Positions 6,944 to 13,903 of a stretch of DNA of 64,000 nucleotides are shown piece after piece. A model generated the notes under the pieces. That model did no database searches and had not been told where the DNA came from. It saw only the letters and a program-made list of their open reading frames with translations. Origin of the DNA: JACCTI01 sp051005695 (GTDB lineage: Bacteria; Verrucomicrobiota; Verrucomicrobiia; Chthoniobacterales; UBA10450). Position 1 is the first letter of the stretch; each line of letters begins with the position of its first letter. The stretch spans positions 1 to 64,000 of the forward strand of contig JBPCJC010000038.1 in the NCBI GenBank assembly GCA_051005695.1, in the 5' to 3' direction. Made by a program: the position numbers and the translations under genes.

Positions 6944-9122
6944 GCGGAAGCGCGATCCCTTCCCGGGCCACGGTGCTGGAAAGAGAGCATGGCGCTCTTA
7001 GTTCGCGTTCCCATTCCGCGCGCGTGAGGACAATAATGTCACTAGGAAAAGTCAGGCCATCGATGGCGTAGCGAGCCTGGACCGCACGCCGATAGCGTGA
7101 ATCGCCCGACTGCGGCACGACGACAAGAAAGTCCAGATCACTGTCGAGGCCGGCTTCGCCCCGGGCATAGGAGCCGAAAAGGTAAACTTCTTCGGCGGAG
7201 AGTTTCTCACGAAGCCGCGAGCCGATGACGTAAGCTTCCTCGGGGATCTTTCCGGCGCGGTTTGACTGTTCATCGCTTCGTTCGGTCCCGGGGGCCTCGA
7301 CGCGCTCGATCATCCAAGTGCCCATGACCAGAACGTCCATCTTTGTTCTCAGGAAGCAATCGAGGGCTTCTTCGGGGCGGCAGACGACGGGTTCGTTTTC
7401 GTTAAAGGAAGTGTTTAGGACCAGCGGGACGCCTGTTTGAAAGTAGAAAGTAGAAATTAGAAGGTGGAAAAGAGGATTGGTTTCTTTGTGGACGGTTTGG
7501 AGGCGACCGGAGCCATCGAGGTGACAGACTGCGGGCACCAAAGCGCGCTTTTCGGCGCGGAATTGAAATACTTCCATCATGAACGGAACATCGTCGTCCT
7601 GCTCGAACCAGTTAGCTACTTCTTCGCGAAGGATGGAGGGCGCGAAAGGACGGAAGGATTCGCGCCGTTTGATCTTCGCGTTGAGGATCTCTTTCATGTC
7701 CGCGCGGCGCGGGTCGCCGAGGATTGAGCGGTTACCAAGTGCGCGAGGTCCCCATTCCATCCGGCCCTGGAACCAGCCGACGACTTTGCCTTCGGAGATG
7801 GCTTGGGCCGTTCGGGTGCAGAGGGTGTTGGAAAGCTGAGAATCTGAAAGCTGAAATTCCGAAATGTTACAGCCGGCATCTTCGATTTCGGTGTTTCGGC
7901 TTTTCAGAAGCTCTGCGATTTCAGCATTTGAGTAAGAAGGACCCAGGTAGGCGGAGCTTAAAGGCCGGAGATCGGAGATCGGAGATCGGAGATCAGGTGA
8001 GGAGTCGCCATTGCTTTTCTGACTTCGGGCTTCTGACTTCTGGCCTCCCGCTAGTTGTGCGTGCACAACCGCGGCGGCGCCAATCGCTCCGCCGGCGTCG
8101 CCGGCTGCGGCTGGCAGATACATGCGCTTAAAGGGCGTGTTCAGGTAAACCTTGCCATTGGCGACGGAGTTCATCGCGCAACCGCCAGAAAGGGCGAGAT
8201 TCTCGGACGGATGCTTCGCGTGCAGCGCGTGGAGTAAGGCGAAGAAAGCTTCTTCGTACATCGCCTGCGTCGAGCGGGCGATGTCTTTGTATTTTTGCTC
8301 CAAGGGCTCGCCCGGCTGTCGGGCCGGTCCGAGCAATTGAGCGAGCGCAGGGGTGAAGAGGGTGCCGACCTCGGGTGCGCAGTCTTTCCAGCTATAAGAG
8401 ACGTTGTCAGTGTGATGCCGGAAATACTTCAGGTTCAGCCTGAAGGTGCCGTCGCTTTGCACTTGCACGATCTGGCGCATTTCTCCCAGGTATTTCGGTT
8501 CGCCGTACGGTGCGAGACCCATGACTTTGTATTCATCGCCGTAATGCGGGAAGCCAATGAACTGGGTAAGCGCGGAGTAAAAGATCCCCAACGAGTGTGG
8601 GAAATAGACGCGGCTGCTGATGTTGATCTCACTCCCCTCTCCTAACCCCAGGGCCGTGCTGGCAAAATCGCCGAAACCATCAACCGACAAACACGCGGCC
8701 TCTTCAAAACCTGAGACGAGGAAGGCTGAGGCGAGATGCGCCAGGTGATGCTCGACGTGGTGCAGCTCAGCGCGAAGTGAGCGACCGTAGGCGCGCTCGA
8801 TCGTTTCCTTGACTGAGGAAGCGCTGCGGATGTTTCGCACTTTGGCCAGCATCAGTCTCGGGTCGGGTCGATGCCGGAGAACGAAGGCAAGCCGGCGCCA
8901 GTTGTTTACTCCGGGTTTTCGATTGACCGCGATGTGTTCGACTTCGCCTAACGAGACTCCGCCGGCGCGCAGGCAGTAGTCGATCGCCTGGGTCGGCAAG
9001 CCAGCCCAATGCTTGATTCGTCGGAAGCGTTCTTCCTCCGCGGCCGCAACCAGCTTCCCATCCTTAAACAAGCAGGCGGCCGAATCCGCGTGGTAGGCAT
9101 TCAAGCCAAGAATGAGGGACAT
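6933..9122 (-). CDS. Carbamoyltransferase (NodU/CmcH type) fused to an MNT nucleotidyltransferase domain
   Basis: A 729-residue protein. Residues 1-600 are an O-carbamoyltransferase: N-terminal LILGLNAYHADSA and EEERFRRIKHW, the metal-site HHLAHLASAF, LSGGCAMNSVANGK, then GRMEWGPRALGNRS and LNTSFNENEPVV in the C-domain. This class moves a carbamoyl group from carbamoyl phosphate to a sugar hydroxyl via carbamoyl-adenylate. Residues ~620-729 add a minimal nucleotidyltransferase domain (LFGSYARGEAGLDSDLDFLVV) with no internal Met, so it has no obvious separate start. An insert of roughly 60 residues near 365-430 (QKSEARSQKS, SPISDLRP, SDSQLS) is repeat-derived. The HEPN partner overlaps the 3' end. 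The fusion could be functional or a chance read-through. Confidence 0.9.
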   Translation of the reverse strand: MSLILGLNAYHADSAACLFKDGKLVAAAEEERFRRIKHWAGLPTQAIDYCLRAGGVSLGEVEHIAVNRKPGVNNWRRLAFVLRHRPDPRLMLAKVRNIRSASSVKETIERAYGRSLRAELHHVEHHLAHLASAFLVSGFEEAACLSVDGFGDFASTALGLGEGSEINISSRVYFPHSLGIFYSALTQFIGFPHYGDEYKVMGLAPYGEPKYLGEMRQIVQVQSDGTFRLNLKYFRHHTDNVSYSWKDCAPEVGTLFTPALAQLLGPARQPGEPLEQKYKDIARSTQAMYEEAFFALLHALHAKHPSENLALSGGCAMNSVANGKVYLNTPFKRMYLPAAAGDAGGAIGAAAVVHAQLAGGQKSEARSQKSNGDSSPDLRSPISDLRPLSSAYLGPSYSNAEIAELLKSRNTEIEDAGCNISEFQLSDSQLSNTLCTRTAQAISEGKVVGWFQGRMEWGPRALGNRSILGDPRRADMKEILNAKIKRRESFRPFAPSILREEVANWFEQDDDVPFMMEVFQFRAEKRALVPAVCHLDGSGRLQTVHKETNPLFHLLISTFYFQTGVPLVLNTSFNENEPVVCRPEEALDCFLRTKMDVLVMGTWMIERVEAPGTERSDEQSNRAGKIPEEAYVIGSRLREKLSAEEVYLFGSYARGEAGLDSDLDFLVVVPQSGDSRYRRAVQARYAIDGLTFPSDIIVLTRAEWERELRAPCSLSSTVAREGIALPHVS
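7830..8050. repeat. Repeat-derived in-frame insert in the carbamoyltransferase gene
   Basis: Two repeat types lie together. At about 7830-7930 are CTGAAA/CTGAGAATC words shared with the insert at 3925-4030. At about 7965-8045 is GGAGATC repeated four times followed by CTTCTGACTTC words. The second type also occurs in the TPR gene at 15455-15535. The coding frame stays open across the whole stretch. Family members run straight through this part without it. A further repeat-like run, GAAAGTAGAAAGTAGAAATT, overlies codons at 7442-7461. Confidence 0.7.
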
Positions 9123-9143
9123 GAAAAGTAGCTACGTTGGCTC

Positions 9144-9938
9144 TTACAGATCGGACCAGCGTTGTCGCAAGGCAGGCAGCTCGGTGCGATACCGGCAGAC
9201 CATCCAGGTGAGCGCGAGGCCGATCATTAGCCGTGGCAAAATCATCCGCGGTTGCGCTAGCAGCCGGGCCAGCCAGCCGAGATGGTGCCGTTGGTTCCAC
9301 TTAGGGATTCGATGTTCATCTCCGCTCAGAAATCCGAGGGCCGCGCCGACGCAGTGGATGGAGGGGCGGTATAACAAGTAGTCGCGCAGGTAGATGCCGA
9401 GCTGTTCCTGACCGCTGCCGCGCAAGGCGATAACAATGTGCCGAGGCTGGCGGTTTTCGATCTCCAAGAGGAGCGCGTGCTGATTTTGCGGGGCACTTTC
9501 CGCGGCGATGACTTCAAAATGATTATCGGCAACGCGCCAGTCCTTGGTTCGCAGCCACTGGATGGCGTTACGTTTTGCTTTCTCCGACGAGACCAGCCAG
9601 AGGACGTTGTCATCCGGGTTGAACGAAGGTGTGCCGAGCAGGCTGTTCAGGTAATCAATCCCGGAAATTTTGTGAAGCCGATTGCCAATCGCCATTCGCG
9701 AAAGGAGGACCAAAAGCTCGCTGTCGGGAAGAACCACGTCCGCTTGCTGCAAGGCGTCGCGATAAGATTCATCGAAATTCAGTTTAGTCAGCGCAGGTGA
9801 GGCTGGAATGACAACGCAGCCGCCCTCGCTGCCTAGCCGCTTAACGGCTTCCGAGGCTGTTCCCGCGAAAAAATCTATTCCCAGAACCGCCAGCGTCGGC
9901 GCCGTGTCTGACGGAGCGATCTCAATGGTCGCTGACAT
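9144..9938 (-). CDS. WecG/TagA/CpsF family glycosyltransferase
   Basis: About 264 residues of the WecG/TagA/CpsF fold (GT26): LGIDFFAGTASEAVK at the N-terminus, the DVVLPDSELL segment where the catalytic Asp lies, HKISGIDYLNSLL, then KRNAIQWLRTKDWRV and IVIALRGSGQEQLGIYLRD. GT26 enzymes add ManNAc-type sugars to undecaprenyl-linked precursors at the inner membrane. An ATG at 9962 is also open, but MSATIEIAPSD at 9938 is the better family-length start. The carbamoyltransferase gene begins 21 bp downstream. A paralogue lies at 11288-12085. Confidence 0.88.
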   Translation of the reverse strand: MSATIEIAPSDTAPTLAVLGIDFFAGTASEAVKRLGSEGGCVVIPASPALTKLNFDESYRDALQQADVVLPDSELLVLLSRMAIGNRLHKISGIDYLNSLLGTPSFNPDDNVLWLVSSEKAKRNAIQWLRTKDWRVADNHFEVIAAESAPQNQHALLLEIENRQPRHIVIALRGSGQEQLGIYLRDYLLYRPSIHCVGAALGFLSGDEHRIPKWNQRHHLGWLARLLAQPRMILPRLMIGLALTWMVCRYRTELPALRQRWSDL

Positions 9939-9962
9939 TTTCAATTCTTCACGGGCGATCAT

Positions 9963-10386
9963 CCAGCAACAAGACTGACGGATTATCTAAACACATTCTC
10001 AAGGGTTTGGAGGTGGCGGAGGCGAAAGCAGCTTCACCGACCGCGAGAATATCATGGCTTCTATGCGCGAGGCCCGATGTCCCGGCGGGCTCACCTGTCC
10101 TCCGGTTGCCTTCCGCCACTGGTCAAGGCGAGCTCGCCCCGACGCCGGACGTGTGCGCCCGCGCAGTTGGTGTCCTGGTGAGAGGTCGTGATGCTTCCGC
10201 CCGTAACGCATGCTTCGGAGTCCGAAGTAATGTCGGCCGCAACCCCACGCTTCACAAAGAAATCGTGAATCAGTTTACCAGGTGTCGCGCAACTGCTTAT
10301 GCCGATTGTTGCGATGTTCGCGTAATTGTTTCACGGGGCCGTATATTGCGGGCGCGAATTTTACGACCACTCCTTATGGTATTCAC
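9963..10386. other. Intergenic stretch without a recognisable gene
   Basis: About 420 bp between a TagA-like gene and a small plus-strand gene. Long frames run through it on both strands, but their translations are Arg/Pro-rich with no recognisable domain, and no ribosome-binding site goes with them. The promoter at 10387-10413 follows. Confidence 0.5.
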
Positions 10387-10413
10387 TTGCGATCCTTCAA
10401 AATTTGCTATAAT
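10387..10413 (+). promoter_or_regulatory. Sigma-70-like promoter of the small gene
   Basis: A perfect TATAAT -10 box at 10408-10413 is preceded by TTGCGA at 10387-10392 with a 15-bp spacer, short of the optimal 17. The surrounding 60 bp are AT-rich for this window. Transcription would start near 10420, about 25-35 bases before the Shine-Dalgarno of the gene at 10457. Confidence 0.6.
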
Positions 10414-10440
10414 CGAGAAAGTGGAGGCGTGTGTCTCCCG

Positions 10441-10450
10441 AAAGGAGGTG
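10441..10450 (+). promoter_or_regulatory. Strong Shine-Dalgarno AAAGGAGGTG
   Basis: AAAGGAGGTG is nearly a full complement to the 16S 3' end and by far the strongest ribosome-binding site in the window. A GTG (10448-10450) overlaps it and cannot be properly spaced from it. The first start-like codon at the right distance in the open frame is ATT at 10457, 8 bases after GGAGG, with no ATG nearby. Confidence 0.65.
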
Positions 10451-10456
10451 ATTACA

Positions 10457-10831
10457 ATTCAAAATCCAAAACTCACATTAGAGAAGCTGGGCAAGGTCCT
10501 ATCGGCGTGGAAAACGCTGACCCCGACGAAATCATTCGGCGGGATGACCTTGGACCAGTTCGAAACGAAAGTGCAACCGTCGCTCGATGCGCGGGAAGCC
10601 GTGACCACGGCGAAAACGCAGAGAGTGGATGCACAGACAAAGAGGACCGGAAGCGACGCAGAGAATCTCAAAAATCTGCAACTGGTGGTGCATGCCATCA
10701 AAGGCGATCCGACCGAAGGGGAGGACTCGGCGCTTTACGAAGCGTGCGGGTATGTCCGAAAGAGTGAGCGGAAGAGCGGCCTCAGCCGGAAAAGCACGAG
10801 GACCGCCCTACCGCTGGCACCAGCGACCTGA
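10457..10831 (+). CDS. Small conserved-looking hypothetical protein, possibly AUU-initiated
   Basis: About 124 residues beginning (I/M)QNPKLTLEKLGKVLSAWKTL, hydrophilic, with a central KTQRVDAQTKRTGSDAENL coiled segment and an acidic EGEDSALYEACGYVRKSERKSG motif before a basic tail. There is no signal peptide or membrane segment. I recognise no function. The gene is well delimited by a TATAAT promoter, a strong Shine-Dalgarno and a terminator 20 bp after the stop. The start is GTG 10448 or, more consistent with spacing, ATT 10457. It is transcribed against the surrounding glycan genes. Confidence 0.65.
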   Translation: MQNPKLTLEKLGKVLSAWKTLTPTKSFGGMTLDQFETKVQPSLDAREAVTTAKTQRVDAQTKRTGSDAENLKNLQLVVHAIKGDPTEGEDSALYEACGYVRKSERKSGLSRKSTRTALPLAPAT

Positions 10832-10850
10832 TCACTCAGGCCGTTTAACC

Positions 10851-10888
10851 GAGGCCGGGCTGCTTACGCGGTCCGGCCTCCACTTTTA
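10851..10888 (+). terminator. Rho-independent terminator of the small gene
   Basis: Inverted arms GAGGCCGG (10851-10858) and CCGGCCTC (10873-10880) enclose a 14-base loop and are followed by CACTTTTAG. It lies 20 bp after the stop at 10831. Confidence 0.75.
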
Positions 10889-10892
10889 GTAA

Positions 10893-11170
10893 AGCCGATT
10901 CGGGCTGAAGCGGAAGCAGTTTCTTTCCTGATCGTTTCCCGGAGCAGTTGATCCATCACATCGCTCTTGATGTGGCAGTCGTCTCGCAGTAATTCCAACC
11001 ACAAACTGCGATTCGTCTGATTCCTGCAACAGTCCGTGCTTCAGCTTTTCAGCCCATTTCCCCGGGCAAGCTGCCGCCCTTGGTGGTCGCTCGTTTCCGA
11101 GCGACCTCCCTAATGGGACTGCCAGTTCTTTCATAACCAAAGTTCCATCACCGGCGGCATTCGCGCACAC
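10893..11170 (-). pseudogene. Frameshifted four-helix-bundle (IVP-like) protein
   Basis: Minus-strand translation gives LKHGLLQESDESQF in one frame, then WLELLRDDCHIKSDVMDQL in another after one extra base near 11000. Joined, this is the QxWLELL-type core of the four-helix-bundle proteins (TIGR02436, related to proteins encoded in 23S rRNA intervening sequences). The upstream part (VPLGRSLGNERPPRAAACPGKW) and the end are degraded. The remaining bases up to 11287 show nothing. Confidence 0.55.
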
Positions 11171-11287
11171 GAAGAGGTGTTCAATATTGTATTTACGGAA
11201 TTCGGAGAGAAGAATTTTCTTTTTTCTGCGATGCGATTCTGCGTTTCGACCGGATGAGAGGGCGCGACTGCGCCGCGGGATTTACCG

Positions 11288-12085
11288 CTAGCCCTCCCGG
11301 CCCTTCTTGCTGGCGCGCAGAGGCGGGAGCGTGTTGCCGTAGCGCAGAATGAGTCGCGGAAGCACGCGCCCCCGCCAGAGTCGTGGGATGAAAATCTTGG
11401 GCTGAGAAAATAAGCGAAACAGCCAGCCCAAGTAAGCCCGATCCGCCCAGGCGGGAATAGCGATTTGATCTCCGGTGAGAAATCCCAGCGCGCCGCCGAT
11501 GCAATGAATCGCGCTCCGATGCGCCAGCTTTCCGCGCAAATACCAGCCAAGTTTTTCCTGCGGACCTGCACCGATGGCGATGACGATGTTATTCGAGCGA
11601 CGCGCCTCGATCAGGCCAAGCAGTACCGTGTCCTGAACGCGGGTTCCATAAATCGGCGCGACGTAGCTGTCATCGGGAGCGACTTTGAAGTTCCAGTGAT
11701 GCGCGGCAGTGAGGAGACGTTGTCGCGCGCGTTCGTTAGGCAGAATCCAAAAGGTTTCGCGACTCTCTTCTACCTTATTCGAACCCAGGAACGCCTTGAG
11801 ATAAGCGAGCCCTGAGATCCGCTGAATCCGGCGGCGCTGCAGCAGGCGCCAAAGCGTAACCATTAGCCCGCTGTCGGGCAGAACGATGTCTGCTTCCAGG
11901 ATGGCGCGCCGATATTCCTCGTCCCTCAGAAAGCGTTCAAAGCAGGTCCCGGAAGGCGCGACCACCAGGCCGCCGCGCGAGGCCTCGGCAACTGCCGCGG
12001 CGGCCGTTCCATTAAAAAATTGAATGCCGAGGATCTGTTCGCGGCCTTGAGCCAGGCCGCGATTCTTTGCGCCGTCCTCGTTCAC
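11288..12085 (-). CDS. WecG/TagA/CpsF family glycosyltransferase, second copy
   Basis: 265 residues, a diverged paralogue of the gene at 9144-9938 with the same order of blocks: ILGIQFFNGTAAAAV, ADIVLPDSGLMV, RISGLAYLKAFLG, RARQRLLTAAHHWNFKV, IVIAIGAGPQEKLGWYLRG and CIGGALGFLTGDQ. The expected role is transfer of an N-acetylhexosamine to a lipid-linked intermediate. It is transcribed divergently from the exosortase operon, with its start at 12085 within the 5' region of that transcript, so the two may share a control region at 12086-12118. Confidence 0.86.
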   Translation of the reverse strand: MNEDGAKNRGLAQGREQILGIQFFNGTAAAAVAEASRGGLVVAPSGTCFERFLRDEEYRRAILEADIVLPDSGLMVTLWRLLQRRRIQRISGLAYLKAFLGSNKVEESRETFWILPNERARQRLLTAAHHWNFKVAPDDSYVAPIYGTRVQDTVLLGLIEARRSNNIVIAIGAGPQEKLGWYLRGKLAHRSAIHCIGGALGFLTGDQIAIPAWADRAYLGWLFRLFSQPKIFIPRLWRGRVLPRLILRYGNTLPPLRASKKGREG

Positions 12086-12118
12086 CGTTTGCGAATCACC
12101 TCGCTCAAACTATCGCAA

Positions 12119-13894
12119 ATGGAATGCGCCGACCAGATTTACCCTCCGTGCTATTTCCCGGCGGCGAAAGATGATATTCTTCCCGCTCCTGTGGAAACCA
12201 TCACCGTCAAGCGCGCTCCCGTCGCGCAGGAAGTCTCCGTGACAAAGCCCGGTTTGCGCGCCTTCATTATGGCGGCTGCACTCGGCCTTCTTTGGTTCAT
12301 TCTCTGCCGGCAACTGAGTAACGAATGGTCGGCTAACGAGCAATACAGTTACGGATGGTTCGTCCCGTTTTTCGCGGCCTATCTGTTTTGGTTACGGTGG
12401 GAAGAGAAGGGCGAATTAGAAATTAGAAATTCCAAAGGAGAAAACGAAGCCAGCGCTGCTGCACCGCAATCCCATCTTCTACTTTCTACTTTAGCCTTTC
12501 TCCTTTTAGCCGCGTTGCTTCCCATCCGCCTTTTCGAGGTCGGCAATCCCGACTGGCGGCCGCTTGATTGGCTCCACGCCTCGGTCGTGGTCACGCTCAC
12601 TCTCTTGCTCGTCTGGAAAATCGGCGGCCGACCCTGGCTGAAACACTTCGCGTTTCCGATCTGCTTCATCCTCGTCGCCGTCCCGTGGGTCTCGCCGATC
12701 GAGGCGCCGATCGTCCAAGGTTTGATGCGGGTCGTCGCGAGGATCGCTTCCGAAACCCTCGCGCTCTTTGGCATTCCCGCGCAGTTGGAAGGCAGCGTCA
12801 TCCGGATCAGCGGCGGCGTGGTGGGCGTGAACGAAGCTTGCAGCGGCGTGCGCTCGCTTCAGACCTCGCTCATGATCGGCCTGCTCTTTGGCGAACTGAA
12901 GAGACTCAGCATGCCGCGGCGTCTCTTGCTTCTCGTGCTCGCGTCCGCGATCGCCTTCATCGCCAACTGCGCGCGCGCATTCTTTCTTGTCTGGATCGCC
13001 GCCGCGCACGGCGTTGAGGCTATCGGAAAATGGCATGACACCGCCGGCTACGCGATTCTCATCGCCGTCTTTCTCGGCACGATTGCAATCGCATCGTGGC
13101 TAGCAGGTAGGACGAAGCCGATCGAAAGAACTCAGCCAGTAACCTCGCTCAACTCTTCGTTCCTCCTTCCCAAGGCCTACCTCCTACTTCCGTTACTCTG
13201 GCTCCTAGTCATCGAAGTAACCGTGGAGACCTGGTATCGCTTGCACGAACGCAACCTGGTCACGACCGCCACCTGGAGCGTGCATTGGCCGGAAAGCGCG
13301 TCTGGCTTTCGCACCCTGCCGATCAACGACGACGTTCGCTCAACCCTGCGTTTCGATCGCGGCCGCGAAGCGCAGTGGCCGCTTGCGGTTTCCGCGCCTA
13401 ACGAGCCAACCGCAAAGATGCAGGCGCTTTGCTCGATGTTCTTTTTCCGTTGGGAACCCGGCACCACCAGCATCCTGCGGGCGCGCGCGCATCGGCCCGA
13501 TATTTGCCTGCCCAACACCGGCTGGCGTGTGACCCACGACCTTGGCGTGCGTCGCTTCAACGTCGCTGATGGCTTCGAAATTCCTTTCCGCCATTTCAGT
13601 TTCGCGCGGCCCGTCGCGGAAAGCCGCGAGGTTACCGCTAACGCCTTCTTTTGCGAACGCGAAGATCGCGTGCCGCGCACCAAGACGGGCAGGTTCGACG
13701 CTAACGCGGAAACCACGCCCACCGATTGGATGCGCGCCGATCGCGTACGGGTAGTGCGCGAAGGTTTACGCAACCAAGGCCAGCAAGTTCTCGAAGTTGT
13801 GCTGATGACGCCGCAACCGATCGACACCTCCGCGGCCGAAGCCGAGTTCGCGAAGCTGCTCCCGCAAGTCGTGAACGTGCAGCCGACCCCCTAA
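12119..13894 (+). CDS. Exosortase with C-terminal EpsI-like domain
   Basis: About 591 residues. The N-terminal two thirds is a multi-pass membrane exosortase with the catalytic Cys in NEACSGVRSLQTS, the Arg in IANCARAFFLVW and the His in GKWHDTAGY. After the last helix (LLPLLWLLVIEVTVETWY) comes a soluble EpsI-type domain with RAHRPDICLPNTGW. The enzyme should cleave PEP-CTERM tails at the inner membrane and pass the proteins to the surface; candidate substrates lie at 17856-19529 and 20692-22382. The frame is open from 12020, but that start overlaps the divergent TagA gene; ATG 12119 is preferred and GTG 12191 is possible. Residues ~97-130 hold a repeat-derived loop (EIRNSKGENEA). Confidence 0.92.
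   Translation: MECADQIYPPCYFPAAKDDILPAPVETITVKRAPVAQEVSVTKPGLRAFIMAAALGLLWFILCRQLSNEWSANEQYSYGWFVPFFAAYLFWLRWEEKGELEIRNSKGENEASAAAPQSHLLLSTLAFLLLAALLPIRLFEVGNPDWRPLDWLHASVVVTLTLLLVWKIGGRPWLKHFAFPICFILVAVPWVSPIEAPIVQGLMRVVARIASETLALFGIPAQLEGSVIRISGGVVGVNEACSGVRSLQTSLMIGLLFGELKRLSMPRRLLLLVLASAIAFIANCARAFFLVWIAAAHGVEAIGKWHDTAGYAILIAVFLGTIAIASWLAGRTKPIERTQPVTSLNSSFLLPKAYLLLPLLWLLVIEVTVETWYRLHERNLVTTATWSVHWPESASGFRTLPINDDVRSTLRFDRGREAQWPLAVSAPNEPTAKMQALCSMFFFRWEPGTTSILRARAHRPDICLPNTGWRVTHDLGVRRFNVADGFEIPFRHFSFARPVAESREVTANAFFCEREDRVPRTKTGRFDANAETTPTDWMRADRVRVVREGLRNQGQQVLEVVLMTPQPIDTSAAEAEFAKLLPQVVNVQPTP
12413..12508. repeat. In-frame GAAATTAGAAA/TTTCTACTTT repeat in the exosortase gene
   Basis: GAATTAGAAATTAGAAATTCC at the left and TTTCTACTTTAGCCTTT at 12483-12499 on the right; AAAGGAGAAA (about 12434-12443) and TTTCTCCTTT (about 12496-12505) are exact inverted arms. 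The reverse complement of the 17-mer at 12483-12499 occurs exactly in the TPR gene at 15409-15425, and GAAAGTAGAAAGTAGAA-type words also occur at 7442. Confidence 0.7.
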
Positions 13895-13903
13895 CGACAC
13901 CCG

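Noticed and set aside
10007..10447. A 147-codon N-terminal extension of the small gene at 10457
   Set aside because: It crosses the promoter and Shine-Dalgarno and has no conserved sequence.
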